Assembly (NCBI GenBank): GCA_020636775.1
Contig: JACJXF010000001.1
Span: 186,001-250,000, forward strand
Length of the DNA: 64,000 bases
Direction of reading: 5' to 3'
DNA from: Bacteroidales bacterium
Lineage (GTDB): Bacteria; Bacteroidota; Bacteroidia; Bacteroidales; GCA-2748055
The position numbers and the translations under genes were made by a program. Under the pieces are notes generated by a model that was not told where the DNA came from, ran no database searches, and saw only the letters and a program-made list of their open reading frames with translations. Positions 9,140 through 17,891 of this stretch are shown here, piece after piece (positions within the stretch are counted from its first letter, which is position 1; each line of letters starts with the position of its first letter).

Positions 9140-9853
9140 TTATGCTTCTGATTCTTTTTCTTCTGATTCGGCTGGTTTCTCAGTTTCTTCAACTGGTTTT
9201 TCAACTTCCTCTGCTGCCGTTTCAGCAACAACAGGTTCAGCCTCTTCAACTGCTGCTTCAGCTACGGGTTCCTCAACAGGAGCCTCTGCAGTTTCTGCAA
9301 CAGGGGTCTCAGCTACAGGAGATTCTACAGTTTCAGCAGCATTTTCTTCTTCCGCCACCTCTTCTGCTGCATCCTTAGCAGCACCTTCTGCTAATTTAGC
9401 ATTCTTCTTTGCAATCGCCTTAGCTCTCTCTTCATTAACTTTAGCTTCATGCTCAAGACGCTTTTTCAGGCTATCGGACTTCTTCTCATCCAGAGAGGAA
9501 ATTTTTGCCTGGATTTTTGCTTCTTTTGCAGCCAGCCAAACGTTAAACTTCTTTTCAGCTTCTTCTTCCGAAAAAGCTTTTTTTCTTACACCTTCCATAA
9601 GGTGTTTCTTGTACATCACACCCTTGTATGAAAGGATAGCTCTACAAGTATCGGTAGGTTGAGCGCCTTTGAGAACCCAATCCAGCGTTTTGCCGAAATC
9701 AAGTTCAATTGTTGCAGGATTTGTGTTGGGATCGTACGCACCCAGTTTCTCTATAAACCTGCCATCTCGTGGCGCCCTGCTATCTGATACAACAATGTGA
9801 TAATAAGGTCTCTTTTTGCGACCTTGTCTTGTTAATCTGATTTTTACAGGCAT
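9140..9853 (-). CDS. rpsP: Ribosomal protein bS16 with long Ala/Glu-rich C-terminal extension
   Basis: Small-subunit ribosomal protein. Residues 1-80 are a clear bS16 domain (MPVKIRLTRQGRKKRPYYHI, then DSRAPRDGRFIEKLGAYDP). The protein is 237 residues against about 80-90 in E. coli. Residues about 85-150 are Lys/Ala/Glu-rich and probably helical, and about 150-237 are a low-complexity acidic tail of Ala, Glu, Val, Pro and Thr with repeats such as PVAETPVAETAEAPVEEP. C-terminal extensions on bS16 are known in Bacteroidota; this one is long. The DNA of the tail is repetitive and produces spurious long frames on the other strand. Followed 9 bp later by rimM. Confidence 0.93.
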   Translation of the reverse strand: MPVKIRLTRQGRKKRPYYHIVVSDSRAPRDGRFIEKLGAYDPNTNPATIELDFGKTLDWVLKGAQPTDTCRAILSYKGVMYKKHLMEGVRKKAFSEEEAEKKFNVWLAAKEAKIQAKISSLDEKKSDSLKKRLEHEAKVNEERAKAIAKKNAKLAEGAAKDAAEEVAEEENAAETVESPVAETPVAETAEAPVEEPVAEAAVEEAEPVVAETAAEEVEKPVEETEKPAESEEKESEA

Positions 9854-9989
9854 TCTCTTTTAATTAAATTAAACCTACACTAAAAATAGGGTGCAAAGGT
9901 AAAATTTAAAATAGTATTCACAAAGGTTTTTTGGAAAAATATGGAGGGAAGCAGGCTCCACCCGGGATAAGACTTATCGAAGAATTGTA

Positions 9990-11612
9990 TTATGCCATCC
10001 AGGCCCGGGTGCGCCCCTCAAGTTTATCCAGAGTATCCAGCGCAATATTTACATCCTCAACTATCTGAAAATCGTACATCCCCATACATACAAAATCGGC
10101 ACCATGCATAAAAGCATATTTTAGTCCATCCTCTGGCTTTATAGCACCTGCAGCCAGAACCTTAAAGGCAATCCAGGGTTCTTCCAGAGTTGCCATGTAA
10201 CGTACAGTTTCTCCCGGATCAAAGTCGAAAATATTGTCTTTCCAGCTACCGGTGTTCTGTGCCGACCAATAACTATGATCATGGGAAGTCTTAACCCAGA
10301 AATCGGGTTTCAGACCATGGTTCACGCAAACCTTTATGGCCTCAATCCGGTGCGCTCCTATCCCTGCCGGCTTCCCATGCCTGCGTATTTCTTCCAGACC
10401 TTGCTTCATGATCTCCATTCTCTGTTCAAGCGTTTTTCCGGTTCCATCGTCGTAGGCGGCATCCGTCCACCTGTCGGTAATTTCGCCCTGACAATACATG
10501 GCATCAAAGTTGGCTGCTACGGATAATTTAATACCCTGAAGAAAATCCAGGTTTGTGCCACAGTCAGAAATAAATTTCATCTTCCCCTTAAATTCATGCC
10601 TGTATTTCTGCAAAATCCTGCCTAGTTGCGGGTTTGCAATGATGGCATTCATACCGCATTTTTCGCCCAGTGCCAGGGTTTGCAGAACCTTTTCATCCGT
10701 ATGATAGGTTTTAACCAGTTTGGAGACATAAATCAGATCGCGGGCATGAGCCCAGCCTCCAATCAGATTACCTCCCATGAATAACCTGCTGAGTTCAAAA
10801 TTGGCAGGATTGCCGTTTTCATCGGTATATTTTATAGCCCCTGTTGGCAGTTGTCCCTTCAGATCGCTGAGACTTGAATAGTTGAATTTAAGAAGAGTTG
10901 CGCCTGAATTGGCATCGATCCCATCCATATTTAAAAGCTTCTCTTCAAAACTATCCCATTTCTTTTTCCTGTAAAAAGCATAAGCAAAGGCACCAATAGC
11001 AGGAACTGAAATAAGGTTTTTCAGGACCTCCCTCCTGTCGAGCCCTTCCTTGCCGGGATCCGAAACCGGTGAAACAGGCTGTCTGGCCTTCTCATCCTTC
11101 CAGAGTCGGTAAATGCGATCAATTCCGTAAAGTTTCGAAGAGGAAATGAAAATAAATGAGGATACGATAAAAAATTCAATCAGGGTTTTATTTACCCATA
11201 GATAATTTCCCTCAATTGGAATGCCCTGCATATACCCCGGAATCGGTGGATACGCTGAAAAATAGAACAACAGCATTATGGCTCCTCCCAGACTTGCCCA
11301 CCTTGCAAATAGTCCCAGCATAAGTCCCAGACCTGCCAGTATTAATCCCCAGATATTCAGAAAGTCTACAAATGAAGTTATGGCAGGGTTTGCTGCCATC
11401 CAATGAAAAAACGGGGCAAGTATCCATTTTGAACCTGATAGATAAGGGGCGGAGCTCCATCCGCTCATATTTAATTTTACAATTCCTTCGTAAAGAAATT
11501 GCCAGCCGATGGCTATTCTAACCAGGGTAAGTAAGATTGGCCAATAGTTTGCAGGACTTTTAAATTTTGTCATTCCATCAGGATTAACAATTGCCGGAAA
11601 TAATTTTGTCAA
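9990..11612 (-). CDS. DoxX-like membrane domain fused to an uncharacterised TIM-barrel-like domain
   Basis: Two-part protein of 540 residues. Residues about 20-165 contain four hydrophobic helices with DoxX-family features (LVRIAIGWQFLYEGIVKL, GLGLMLGLFARWASLGGA). A linker at about 190-220 has DRREVLKNLISVPAIGAFAY, resembling a twin-Arg-like or membrane anchor. Residues about 240-540 are soluble with barrel-like motifs: SRLFMGGNLIGGWAHARD, GMNAIIANPQLG, KMKFISDCGTN, and a conserved-looking HDHSYW. No catalytic assignment is possible. Either Met1 or Met14 could be the start. An 11-bp gap separates it from the upstream small winged-helix gene, suggesting one operon. Confidence 0.72.
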   Translation of the reverse strand: MTKLFPAIVNPDGMTKFKSPANYWPILLTLVRIAIGWQFLYEGIVKLNMSGWSSAPYLSGSKWILAPFFHWMAANPAITSFVDFLNIWGLILAGLGLMLGLFARWASLGGAIMLLFYFSAYPPIPGYMQGIPIEGNYLWVNKTLIEFFIVSSFIFISSSKLYGIDRIYRLWKDEKARQPVSPVSDPGKEGLDRREVLKNLISVPAIGAFAYAFYRKKKWDSFEEKLLNMDGIDANSGATLLKFNYSSLSDLKGQLPTGAIKYTDENGNPANFELSRLFMGGNLIGGWAHARDLIYVSKLVKTYHTDEKVLQTLALGEKCGMNAIIANPQLGRILQKYRHEFKGKMKFISDCGTNLDFLQGIKLSVAANFDAMYCQGEITDRWTDAAYDDGTGKTLEQRMEIMKQGLEEIRRHGKPAGIGAHRIEAIKVCVNHGLKPDFWVKTSHDHSYWSAQNTGSWKDNIFDFDPGETVRYMATLEEPWIAFKVLAAGAIKPEDGLKYAFMHGADFVCMGMYDFQIVEDVNIALDTLDKLEGRTRAWMA

Positions 11613-11622
11613 TAATATTTTT

Positions 11623-11799
11623 TCAGGCAGGTTGCCAGTAGCAGTTTTTAGGGGATATTATTTTTCCTGAGGTTTTCAGCACTTTCATTGCTTTATCCAC
11701 TTCTTTTCTTTCCAATCCTGAGATTTCAGCAATCTGACCGGCACTAAGGGCTTTGCCCGAATCCTTCATGGTTTTTATTACCAAATCTGATGTTTCCAT
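11623..11799 (-). CDS. Small winged-helix-like DNA-binding protein (58 aa)
   Basis: A 58-codon frame too short for most gene callers. It reads METSDLVIKTMKDSGKALSA at the N terminus, then GQIAEISGLERKEVDKAMKV and a basic/aromatic end (SPKNCYWQPA). The pattern of a helix, a GQIAEISGL turn and a DKAMKVLK recognition-type helix is that of small MarR/winged-helix proteins common in Bacteroidota. It begins 64 bp after fumC ends and stops 11 bp before the DoxX-fusion gene, on the same strand. It may regulate its neighbours, but target and ligand are unknown. Confidence 0.75.
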   Translation of the reverse strand: METSDLVIKTMKDSGKALSAGQIAEISGLERKEVDKAMKVLKTSGKIISPKNCYWQPA

Positions 11800-11863
11800 A
11801 TTAGAGTCACTATTTGATTAGAATAACAGTAAAAATATTTCATATAAAATTACAGTACCGCTT

Positions 11864-13252
11864 TTAACGACCGATCATTTTTGAAGGATCCACCCATTTA
11901 TCAAAATCCTCTGAACTTACATAGCCGAGGGCTTCAGCAGACTGCTTTAATGTAAGGTGCTCCTTGTGTGCCTTTTTTGCTATCTGTGCTGCCTTGTCAT
12001 ACCCAATGTGAGTATTCAGGGAAGTAACAAGCATGAGTGAGTTGTCAAGATTCTTCCTGATGTTGGTCAGATTTGGTTCTATTCCCACCGCACAATGCTC
12101 GTTAAATGAAACGCATGCATCGCCCAGCAGTCGGGCTGAATGAAGAAAATTAGTAATCATCATGGGCTTATACACATTTAGCTCAAAATGACCGTTCATT
12201 CCACCAATGTTAATCGCCACATCATTCCCAAGCACCTGTGCGCAGACCATTGTCAGGGCCTCAACCTGGGTAGGATTTACCTTTCCGGGCATAATGGATG
12301 AACCGGGCTCGTTTTCCGGAATGCTGATTTCACCGATTCCACAGCGAGGTCCAGAAGCAAGAAGCCTTACATCATTGGCAATTTTGGTCAGACTCACAGC
12401 CAGTGTTTTCAGGGCTCCGTGAGCCTCAACAATGGCATCATGGGCAGCCAGCGATTCATATTTGTTTGCAGCCGTAACAAAAGGAAGGCCCGTCAGCTCA
12501 GCAATTTTAGCAGCCACCTTCTCCGAATATCCCTTCGGGGTATTTATGCCGGTACCAACAGCTGTTCCGCCAAGAGCAATCTCTGAAAGATGGGCAAGTG
12601 AATTCTTTACGGCCTTCATACCATGCTCAAGCTGGGAAACATATCCGGAGAATTCCTGTCCCAGTGTCAGGGGAGTGGCATCCATCCAGTGTGTGCGTCC
12701 TATTTTTACAATATCCATGAACTCATCAGACTTTTTCTTCAGGGTGTTTTTAAGTATCTCTACACCGGGAAGAGTTGTCTCAACAAGAATCTTATAGGCT
12801 GCAATGTGCATAGCCGTTGGGAAAGTGTCGTTCGAACTTTGCGATTTATTTACATCATCGTTGGGATGAATGAAGGTTGGTCCTTCACCCAGCTTATTTC
12901 CCTTTAATACATGAGCACGATTGGCAATCACCTCATTCAGGTTCATGTTTGACTGGGTGCCGGAACCTGTTTGCCATACTACTAGCGGAAACTCGTCGTC
13001 GAGCTTTCCTTCAAGAATTTCATCGCAAACATCAGAAATAAGTTTTGCTTTTTCTTCTGAAAGAACCCCCAGATCTTTGTTTGTCAGGGCTGCCGATTTT
13101 TTAAGGTAAGCAAAGGCATAAATTATCTCACGGGGCATCAGCTGTCCTCCGATTTTAAAGTTTTCCCTCGACCTTTGAGTTTGCGCACCCCAGTATTTAT
13201 CAGCAGGAACCTCGATGGGTCCCATGGTATCCTTTTCTGTTCTGGATTTCAT
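11864..13252 (-). CDS. fumC: Class II fumarate hydratase
   Basis: Interconverts fumarate and malate in the TCA cycle, in the cytoplasm. The 462-residue length is standard. Seen motifs are GSGTQSNMNLNEVIANRA near residue 97, the TNP-like substrate region THWMDATPLTLGQEFSGY near residue 190 with the catalytic His, and the superfamily signature GSSIMPGKVNPTQ near residue 318. The oxygen-stable iron-free enzyme fits an organism that also uses methylmalonyl-CoA mutase to link succinate and propionate. Downstream are the 58-aa regulator and the DoxX fusion on the same strand. Confidence 0.96.
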   Translation of the reverse strand: MKSRTEKDTMGPIEVPADKYWGAQTQRSRENFKIGGQLMPREIIYAFAYLKKSAALTNKDLGVLSEEKAKLISDVCDEILEGKLDDEFPLVVWQTGSGTQSNMNLNEVIANRAHVLKGNKLGEGPTFIHPNDDVNKSQSSNDTFPTAMHIAAYKILVETTLPGVEILKNTLKKKSDEFMDIVKIGRTHWMDATPLTLGQEFSGYVSQLEHGMKAVKNSLAHLSEIALGGTAVGTGINTPKGYSEKVAAKIAELTGLPFVTAANKYESLAAHDAIVEAHGALKTLAVSLTKIANDVRLLASGPRCGIGEISIPENEPGSSIMPGKVNPTQVEALTMVCAQVLGNDVAINIGGMNGHFELNVYKPMMITNFLHSARLLGDACVSFNEHCAVGIEPNLTNIRKNLDNSLMLVTSLNTHIGYDKAAQIAKKAHKEHLTLKQSAEALGYVSSEDFDKWVDPSKMIGR

Positions 13253-13294
13253 AGTAGTTAGTAGATTTTGACAGTATTCTAAGTGATGATTTTC

Positions 13295-13774
13295 TTATTT
13301 CTTAAAGTGAAGCATAAGCCCGGTTATGTAATAGTTACCATTAATATCTTTGGCAGTACCAACCGCATTCTGATTGAAATAACCCTCAATTTTTGTTCTG
13401 ATATCAGGATTATTCAAAACAATGCTCATTACTGAATCCGGTTCCTCATATTCACAGTAGGCTACCCATGCAGCTGATGAGTCGGCCGCCAGAAGAACCT
13501 TCTGATTTTCGAGCTCTGGCATAAACCAGTCCGTACTAAAGGCTTCGGTTTCATTTGCCATCTTTGCACTGAAGGTCTTGGCATCATTCATCAGAAGAAA
13601 CTGAAGAACCATGGGATCTTTACCAAGTGAGGCACGGTAATCATTCAGGGCATTATGTATCCCTCTTTCAAATTCTGAAACCTGTGTATAAGATTCATCT
13701 TTCTTGCAGGCATTTGCAATAAAAAGAACTGAAAGTAAAATTATCAGGGGCTTATGTAAAAAAGACTTTTTCAT
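13295..13774 (-). CDS. Predicted lipoprotein with CAP/SCP-like segment
   Basis: Small exported lipoprotein of 159 residues: a hydrophobic signal followed by the lipobox-like LFIANACKKD (lipid Cys at about residue 23). After it the segment NALNDYRASLGKDPMVL resembles the start of CAP (SCP/PR-1) domains, where a helix with NxYR and a short LxxDP-type stretch precede the cavity, and AKTFSAKMANET resembles the next helix. The family His and Glu ligands are not obvious, so this is a divergent member at best. Function unknown; stands between fumC and the ArsC-like gene on the same strand. Confidence 0.6.
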   Translation of the reverse strand: MKKSFLHKPLIILLSVLFIANACKKDESYTQVSEFERGIHNALNDYRASLGKDPMVLQFLLMNDAKTFSAKMANETEAFSTDWFMPELENQKVLLAADSSAAWVAYCEYEEPDSVMSIVLNNPDIRTKIEGYFNQNAVGTAKDINGNYYITGLMLHFKK

Positions 13775-13791
13775 AGATTGGGTTTTTTGGT

Positions 13792-14136
13792 TTATAATAT
13801 TTTATCTATAGCAGACGGGGGATCCCCAATAACTGCTTTATGTTTTCCTATAATTATCGGGCGCCGCAATAATACCGGGTTTTCAGAAATAACTTTAATC
13901 CATTCTTCATCGTTCATTTCCAGATTCTTGAGTTCCTTTTTAAAAAGATCCTCATTTTTCCTAACCAGTTCTTTCGGGGGGATATTGAGCTTTAAAACAA
14001 TTTCTTTCAGCTCATCAATGCTAATGCCGTTCTTTAAATATTCCTGCAATTCGAAATTTACAGCTTTCTCCTGCAGATACGCAAGTCCTGCCCTGCTTTT
14101 GCGACATCTGGGATTATGATAAATTTTATACGTCAT
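13792..14136 (-). CDS. ArsC-family (arsenate reductase-like) protein
   Basis: Thioredoxin-fold protein of the glutaredoxin-coupled ArsC family, 114 residues. The active-site segment is HNPRCRKSRAG with Cys at residue 11, matching the NPxCxxSR pattern, and the C-terminal LLRRPIIIGKHKAVIGDPP carries the conserved basic residues of the substrate site. No ars operon genes (arsR, arsB) are near, so it may be a housekeeping reductase or a YffB-like protein rather than an arsenic-resistance enzyme. Same strand as the lipoprotein 17 bp downstream. Confidence 0.82.
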   Translation of the reverse strand: MTYKIYHNPRCRKSRAGLAYLQEKAVNFELQEYLKNGISIDELKEIVLKLNIPPKELVRKNEDLFKKELKNLEMNDEEWIKVISENPVLLRRPIIIGKHKAVIGDPPSAIDKIL

Positions 14137-14201
14137 GATTTGCAGGCATAATGAAGTAAAAATAGTATAAATATATTATGAATGAAAATGATCAGAAAGC
14201 C

Positions 14202-15291
14202 TCAATCACCTCCATATTCCATAAGATAAGCCTTTATAAAAGGGTTGATATTCCCGTCCAGAACATCCTGCACATTCCCTGTCTCCAGTCCTGATCGCAG
14301 ATCCTTCACCAGTTTGTAGGGTTGCATAACATAATTGCGGATCTGTGAACCCCACTCTATCTTTTTCTTTTTACTTTCTATCTCTGCCTGGACCTCCATT
14401 TTTTTCCTCAGTTCCAGCTCATACAGGTGAGATCTCAGGATGCGCAGTGCATTTTCACGATTCTGAAGCTGTGATCGTGTCTCAGTATTTTCAACCGTAA
14501 TTCCCGTTGGCAAATGTCTGACCCTTACACCGGTTTCCACCTTGTTTACATTCTGGCCACCGGCACCACCGGAACGGAAAGTGTCCCATTCAATATCAGC
14601 CGGATTAATGACAATCTCTATTTCATCATCTATTACAGGGGATACAAATACCGATGCAAAGGAGGTGTGACGTCGTTTCTGTGAGTCGAAGGGTGAAATT
14701 CGCACCAGCCGGTGAACTCCCGATTCAGCCTTAAGGTATCCATAAGCGTATTCTCCTTCAAATTCCAGGGTAACCGACTTTATTCCGGCTTCTTCTCCTT
14801 CAAGAATACTTATTTCCTTAACCTTATAGTCGTTTCTTTCTCCCCATCGGAGATACATACGATACAACATCTGCACCCAGTCCTGACTTTCAGTACCGCC
14901 TGCTCCCGAATTAATCTTCAGTATGGCTCCAAGGCTGTCTTCTTCTTTCCTGAGCATGTTTCGCGACTCGAGGTTTTCCATTTCCTCAAGCACCTTGTCG
15001 TACAGCAAGTCAACTTCCTCCTGTGAAGCTTCACCTTCCTTAAGAAAATCAACCATAACCTGCAGGTCTTCGAGCTGGTTCTGCAGCCGGGCAAAGGAGA
15101 TTGTCCAGTTTTTTACCCTGGCAATTTCCTTAAGATGTTTTTCTGCAGATTTGGGATCGTTCCAGAAATCAGGAGCCTGTGTTTTCTTTTCTTCTTCGTC
15201 AACAATTATCAGTTTCTTATCGATGTCAAAGATGCCTCCTTAACGCATCCTGGCGCTCAAAAAGTTCCTTAACCAAATCGGGTGTTGTCAT
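14202..15291 (-). CDS. prfB: Peptide chain release factor 2, with programmed +1 frameshift
   Basis: RF2 releases peptides at UGA and UAA codons. The gene is in two frames: 15291-15229 encodes MTTPDLVKELFERQDALRRH and then CTT followed by an in-frame TGA at 15228-15226; reading continues after a +1 shift from GAC at 15227 to the stop at 14202. The joined protein has 362 residues (E. coli 365). The RF2 codon-reading tripeptide SPF is at about residues 199-201 and the catalytic GGQ at 244-246. RF2 levels set frameshift efficiency, giving autoregulation. An annotation starting at the internal Met at 15056 would lose the N-terminal 78 residues. Confidence 0.96.
15225..15240 (-). promoter_or_regulatory. 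prfB: prfB programmed frameshift signal
   Basis: On the minus strand the sequence is AGGAGG, then CAT, then CTT TGA C. The internal Shine-Dalgarno-like AGGAGG stands 3 nt before the slippery CUU, and the stop is UGA followed by C, the poorly terminating context used in bacterial RF2 autoregulation. Confidence 0.93.
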
Positions 15292-15348
15292 AATAATTGT
15301 TTTTAGAATGAATGCAAAAATAGGAAAAATGACGGACAAATCCGGACA

Positions 15349-15831
15349 TCACTCTGAGCTTACAATATAATCATCAACAATTCTGAAAATCAAATCATAA
15401 TCGAATCCTCTCTGTAGGGCAAAACGAATTAAGCGGTTTTTCCTTTCATAGGCATTGTATTTCTCCAGCTCTCCTGACTTTTTTTTCAGTAGTTCCCGTA
15501 AGGAAGACTCGTAGGTCTCTGCCGGAAGATTTCCCATTACTTCCTCAATAATGTCCTTTGGCAGTTGCTTATGCATCAGGGCAAACCTGATTTTATCCCT
15601 TCCCCACTTATTGAATTTCTGTTTGTCACGAACAAAAAATCCTGCATACCTGAGGTCATCAACAAATTTATCTTTTTTAAGTTTTTCAAGGATTACCGCA
15701 GCCGTTTCATCAGGTATTTTCCATTGACGAAGTTTGTTAAGGATATCTGAACTGCACTTTTCTCTTGCTGAACACAAATTCTGCAGGCGCGACAGAGCTT
15801 CTTCAGGATTTACGGTGCGTTCCTGGCTCAT
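15349..15831 (-). CDS. recX: RecX-family regulator of RecA
   Basis: RecX binds and inhibits RecA filaments. The 160-residue protein is mostly helical with the expected three-helix repeats: ALSRLQNLCSAREKCSSDI near the N terminus, EKLKKDKFVDDLRYAGFFVRD in the middle (the conserved FVDDxRYA segment), and FALMHKQLPKDIIEEVM. Its start overlaps the prmC stop by 4 bp on the same strand, so the two are translationally coupled. recA is not in the window. Confidence 0.88.
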   Translation of the reverse strand: MSQERTVNPEEALSRLQNLCSAREKCSSDILNKLRQWKIPDETAAVILEKLKKDKFVDDLRYAGFFVRDKQKFNKWGRDKIRFALMHKQLPKDIIEEVMGNLPAETYESSLRELLKKKSGELEKYNAYERKNRLIRFALQRGFDYDLIFRIVDDYIVSSE

Positions 15832-16679
15832 GAGATTTTTTTTGAGGCTTTTACAAAGCGGTTTTTTTCATTAATATCCGGGATAATTTCAATATTGACC
15901 ATTCCATAGCTGCGAAACAATTCAGCGACTTCCATTCCCAATGCCTCGTTGATCTCCACATAAACCCTTCCCCCGGCCGCAAGATTTTTTTTACAGATGT
16001 CACAAATAGCCCGGTAAAATTCCAGAGGGTCATCATCCTTCACAAAAAGTGCCGTAGCCGGCTCAAACTCAAGAACGTTAGGGTGCATGAATGCCTTTTC
16101 CATTTCACGTACATAGGGAGGATTGCTAACGACAATATCAAATTCCTGGTTTAAGCTATTTAGCCCCTCATGCATATCGGATTCCAGAAATGTAATCTCC
16201 GTCTCATTCAGTTTTGCGTTAAATTCAGCAATTTCAATAGCAGCAGGGGATATATCGATGGCATAAACCTTTGCAGAGGGAATGAACTTTTTCAGGCTAA
16301 TGGCTATACAACCGCTTCCGGTTCCCAAATCAAGTATTCCGGGGCTGTCATTTTTTGTATCCCTGACGATTTTCTGCACCAGTTCCTCAGTCTCCTGTCG
16401 GGGTATCAGAACATTTTCATTCAACCTGAACTTTAAACCATAAAATTCGGTTTCACCCAGAATATATTGTACAGGCTTAAAGCTTTTTAGATCGGTCACA
16501 GCCGAATGCAAAAAATGCTCATTGGCCGAACCCAGCTCTTCTTCAGACAGGGTAAAGATTTCCTTCCTTGAAAAGCCAATAAAATCAAGGAAAATGAATG
16601 CAATACTCTCTGCCTCCCCGGGTGAATAAATACCGGAAGCAGAATCAATTATGTACCTTATTGCTTCTTTTACTTTCAA
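15828..16679 (-). CDS. prmC: Peptide chain release factor N5-glutamine methyltransferase
   Basis: Methylates the Gln of the GGQ motif of release factors using S-adenosylmethionine, a fitting neighbour of prfB. The SAM-binding motif ILDLGTGSGCIAISL and the catalytic NPPY (Asn at residue 186, in SNPPYVREME) are present, preceded by an N-terminal helical domain with ENVLIPRQETEELV. The start is a TTG at 16679: the upstream frame closes within 20 bp with no ATG or GTG, and the length (283) then fits the family. Divergent from ribD with only 33 bp between the starts; a -7-like TAAATTTG lies at 16703-16696 on this strand. Confidence 0.93.
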   Translation of the reverse strand: MKVKEAIRYIIDSASGIYSPGEAESIAFIFLDFIGFSRKEIFTLSEEELGSANEHFLHSAVTDLKSFKPVQYILGETEFYGLKFRLNENVLIPRQETEELVQKIVRDTKNDSPGILDLGTGSGCIAISLKKFIPSAKVYAIDISPAAIEIAEFNAKLNETEITFLESDMHEGLNSLNQEFDIVVSNPPYVREMEKAFMHPNVLEFEPATALFVKDDDPLEFYRAICDICKKNLAAGGRVYVEINEALGMEVAELFRSYGMVNIEIIPDINEKNRFVKASKKIS

Positions 16680-16712
16680 AAGCTTTATTTTTGATCAAAT
16701 TTACAAAATCAA

Positions 16713-17786
16713 ATGATTACAACAGCACAGGATGAGTTATATATGAAGCGCTGTCTGGAACTGGCCGGAAAGGGGATGGGTCTGACAAGGTCAAATCCTC
16801 TGGTTGGATCTGTAATTGTTTATGATAACAGGATTATTGGCGAAGGCTACCATCATGAATACGGAGGCCCGCATGCAGAAGTAAATGCCATTAATTCCGT
16901 AAAAGACAAATCCCTTTTAACAAAGGCCAGCCTTTATGTAAATCTGGAACCCTGCTCCCACCATGGAAAAACCCCTCCCTGCTCCCTCCTTATTAATTCG
17001 TGTGGCATTCCCAGGGTAGTAATCGGCTGTAAGGATCCAAATCCTGAAGTCTCCGGCAAGGGAATTGCAGCGCTTAAAAATGCCGGCTGTGAAGTGATTG
17101 AAGGTATTCTTGAAAATGAAGCCCGGTATCTCAACAGAAGGTTTATTACTTACCATGAGAAAAAGCGGCCCTATGTAATTCTGAAATGGGCACAAACACT
17201 GGACGGGTTTATCGATACTGACAGAAAAAGTAATGGAATCAATAAACCCAGCTGGATAACAAATCATACAGCACGCATGCTCGTTCACAAATGGAGATCG
17301 GAGGAATTATCCATTATGGCTGGAACTGACACGATTTTGCTTGATGATCCCGGCCTGGATGTAAGAGAATGGCCCGGAATTAATCCGATTCGCGTAATTC
17401 CTGACAAGAATGGCAGAATTTTTGAGGATAAAAAAGTTAAAAACGGATTGTCTCCTACTCTGATTTTCAGAGGAAAGGATTCCGGTGAGGAGATCAGTCA
17501 TAAATATGATCTGGTAAGTCTGAAGAGCTTTGATATACCATCGATGCTGGAGGAGCTTTACCAGAGGGAACTTACAAGCCTTTTTGTAGAAGGCGGGGCA
17601 AAAATGCTTGGCAGTTTTCTGAATTCCGGACTTTGGGATGAAACATATGTATTTTTTGGTAACAAAATGTTTAAGTACGGCGTAAAAGCTCCGGAACTGA
17701 ATCGTAAAGCTGATGAATCATTTGAATTCCGGGGTTCGATGCTTTATATTTACAAAAACAACCAGCCGGAAAATAGTGATTTGTAG
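16713..17786 (+). CDS. ribD: Bifunctional riboflavin deaminase/reductase RibD
   Basis: Carries out the second and third steps of riboflavin synthesis: deamination of the GTP-cyclohydrolase product and reduction of its ribose. The N-terminal deaminase has zinc ligands His54 (in HAEVNAI) and Cys81 and Cys90 (PCSHHGKTPPC). The C-terminal reductase begins near residue 150 with KRPYVILKWAQTLDGFI and includes the FVEGGAKMLGSFL segment. Length 357 is normal. No other rib genes adjoin, and it is alone between prmC (divergent) and the caspase-like gene, which has its own promoter. Confidence 0.95.
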   Translation: MITTAQDELYMKRCLELAGKGMGLTRSNPLVGSVIVYDNRIIGEGYHHEYGGPHAEVNAINSVKDKSLLTKASLYVNLEPCSHHGKTPPCSLLINSCGIPRVVIGCKDPNPEVSGKGIAALKNAGCEVIEGILENEARYLNRRFITYHEKKRPYVILKWAQTLDGFIDTDRKSNGINKPSWITNHTARMLVHKWRSEELSIMAGTDTILLDDPGLDVREWPGINPIRVIPDKNGRIFEDKKVKNGLSPTLIFRGKDSGEEISHKYDLVSLKSFDIPSMLEELYQRELTSLFVEGGAKMLGSFLNSGLWDETYVFFGNKMFKYGVKAPELNRKADESFEFRGSMLYIYKNNQPENSDL

Positions 17787-17810
17787 CATCTTATTGAAAG
17801 AGCTATTAAG

Positions 17811-17841
17811 TTTATTTTCAATACAATAATACTTATATTTG
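17811..17841 (+). promoter_or_regulatory. Bacteroidota-type promoter of the caspase/SpoIIE operon
   Basis: TTTA at 17811-17814 and a perfect TATATTTG at 17834-17841, spaced by 19 bp, match the -33/-7 consensus. The expected transcript start near 17848 favours the ATG at 17892 over a TTG at 17856 as the start of the next gene. Confidence 0.6.
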
Positions 17842-17891
17842 TGTGTTAAAAGAGTTTGAAAAAGAATTACATAACAGTTAGCAACATAAAA

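Noticed and set aside
8916..9662. Long Ser/Thr/Ala frame on the plus strand
   Set aside because: It lies opposite the repetitive acidic tail of bS16 and rimM; the composition is the mirror of that low-complexity DNA, with no family match.
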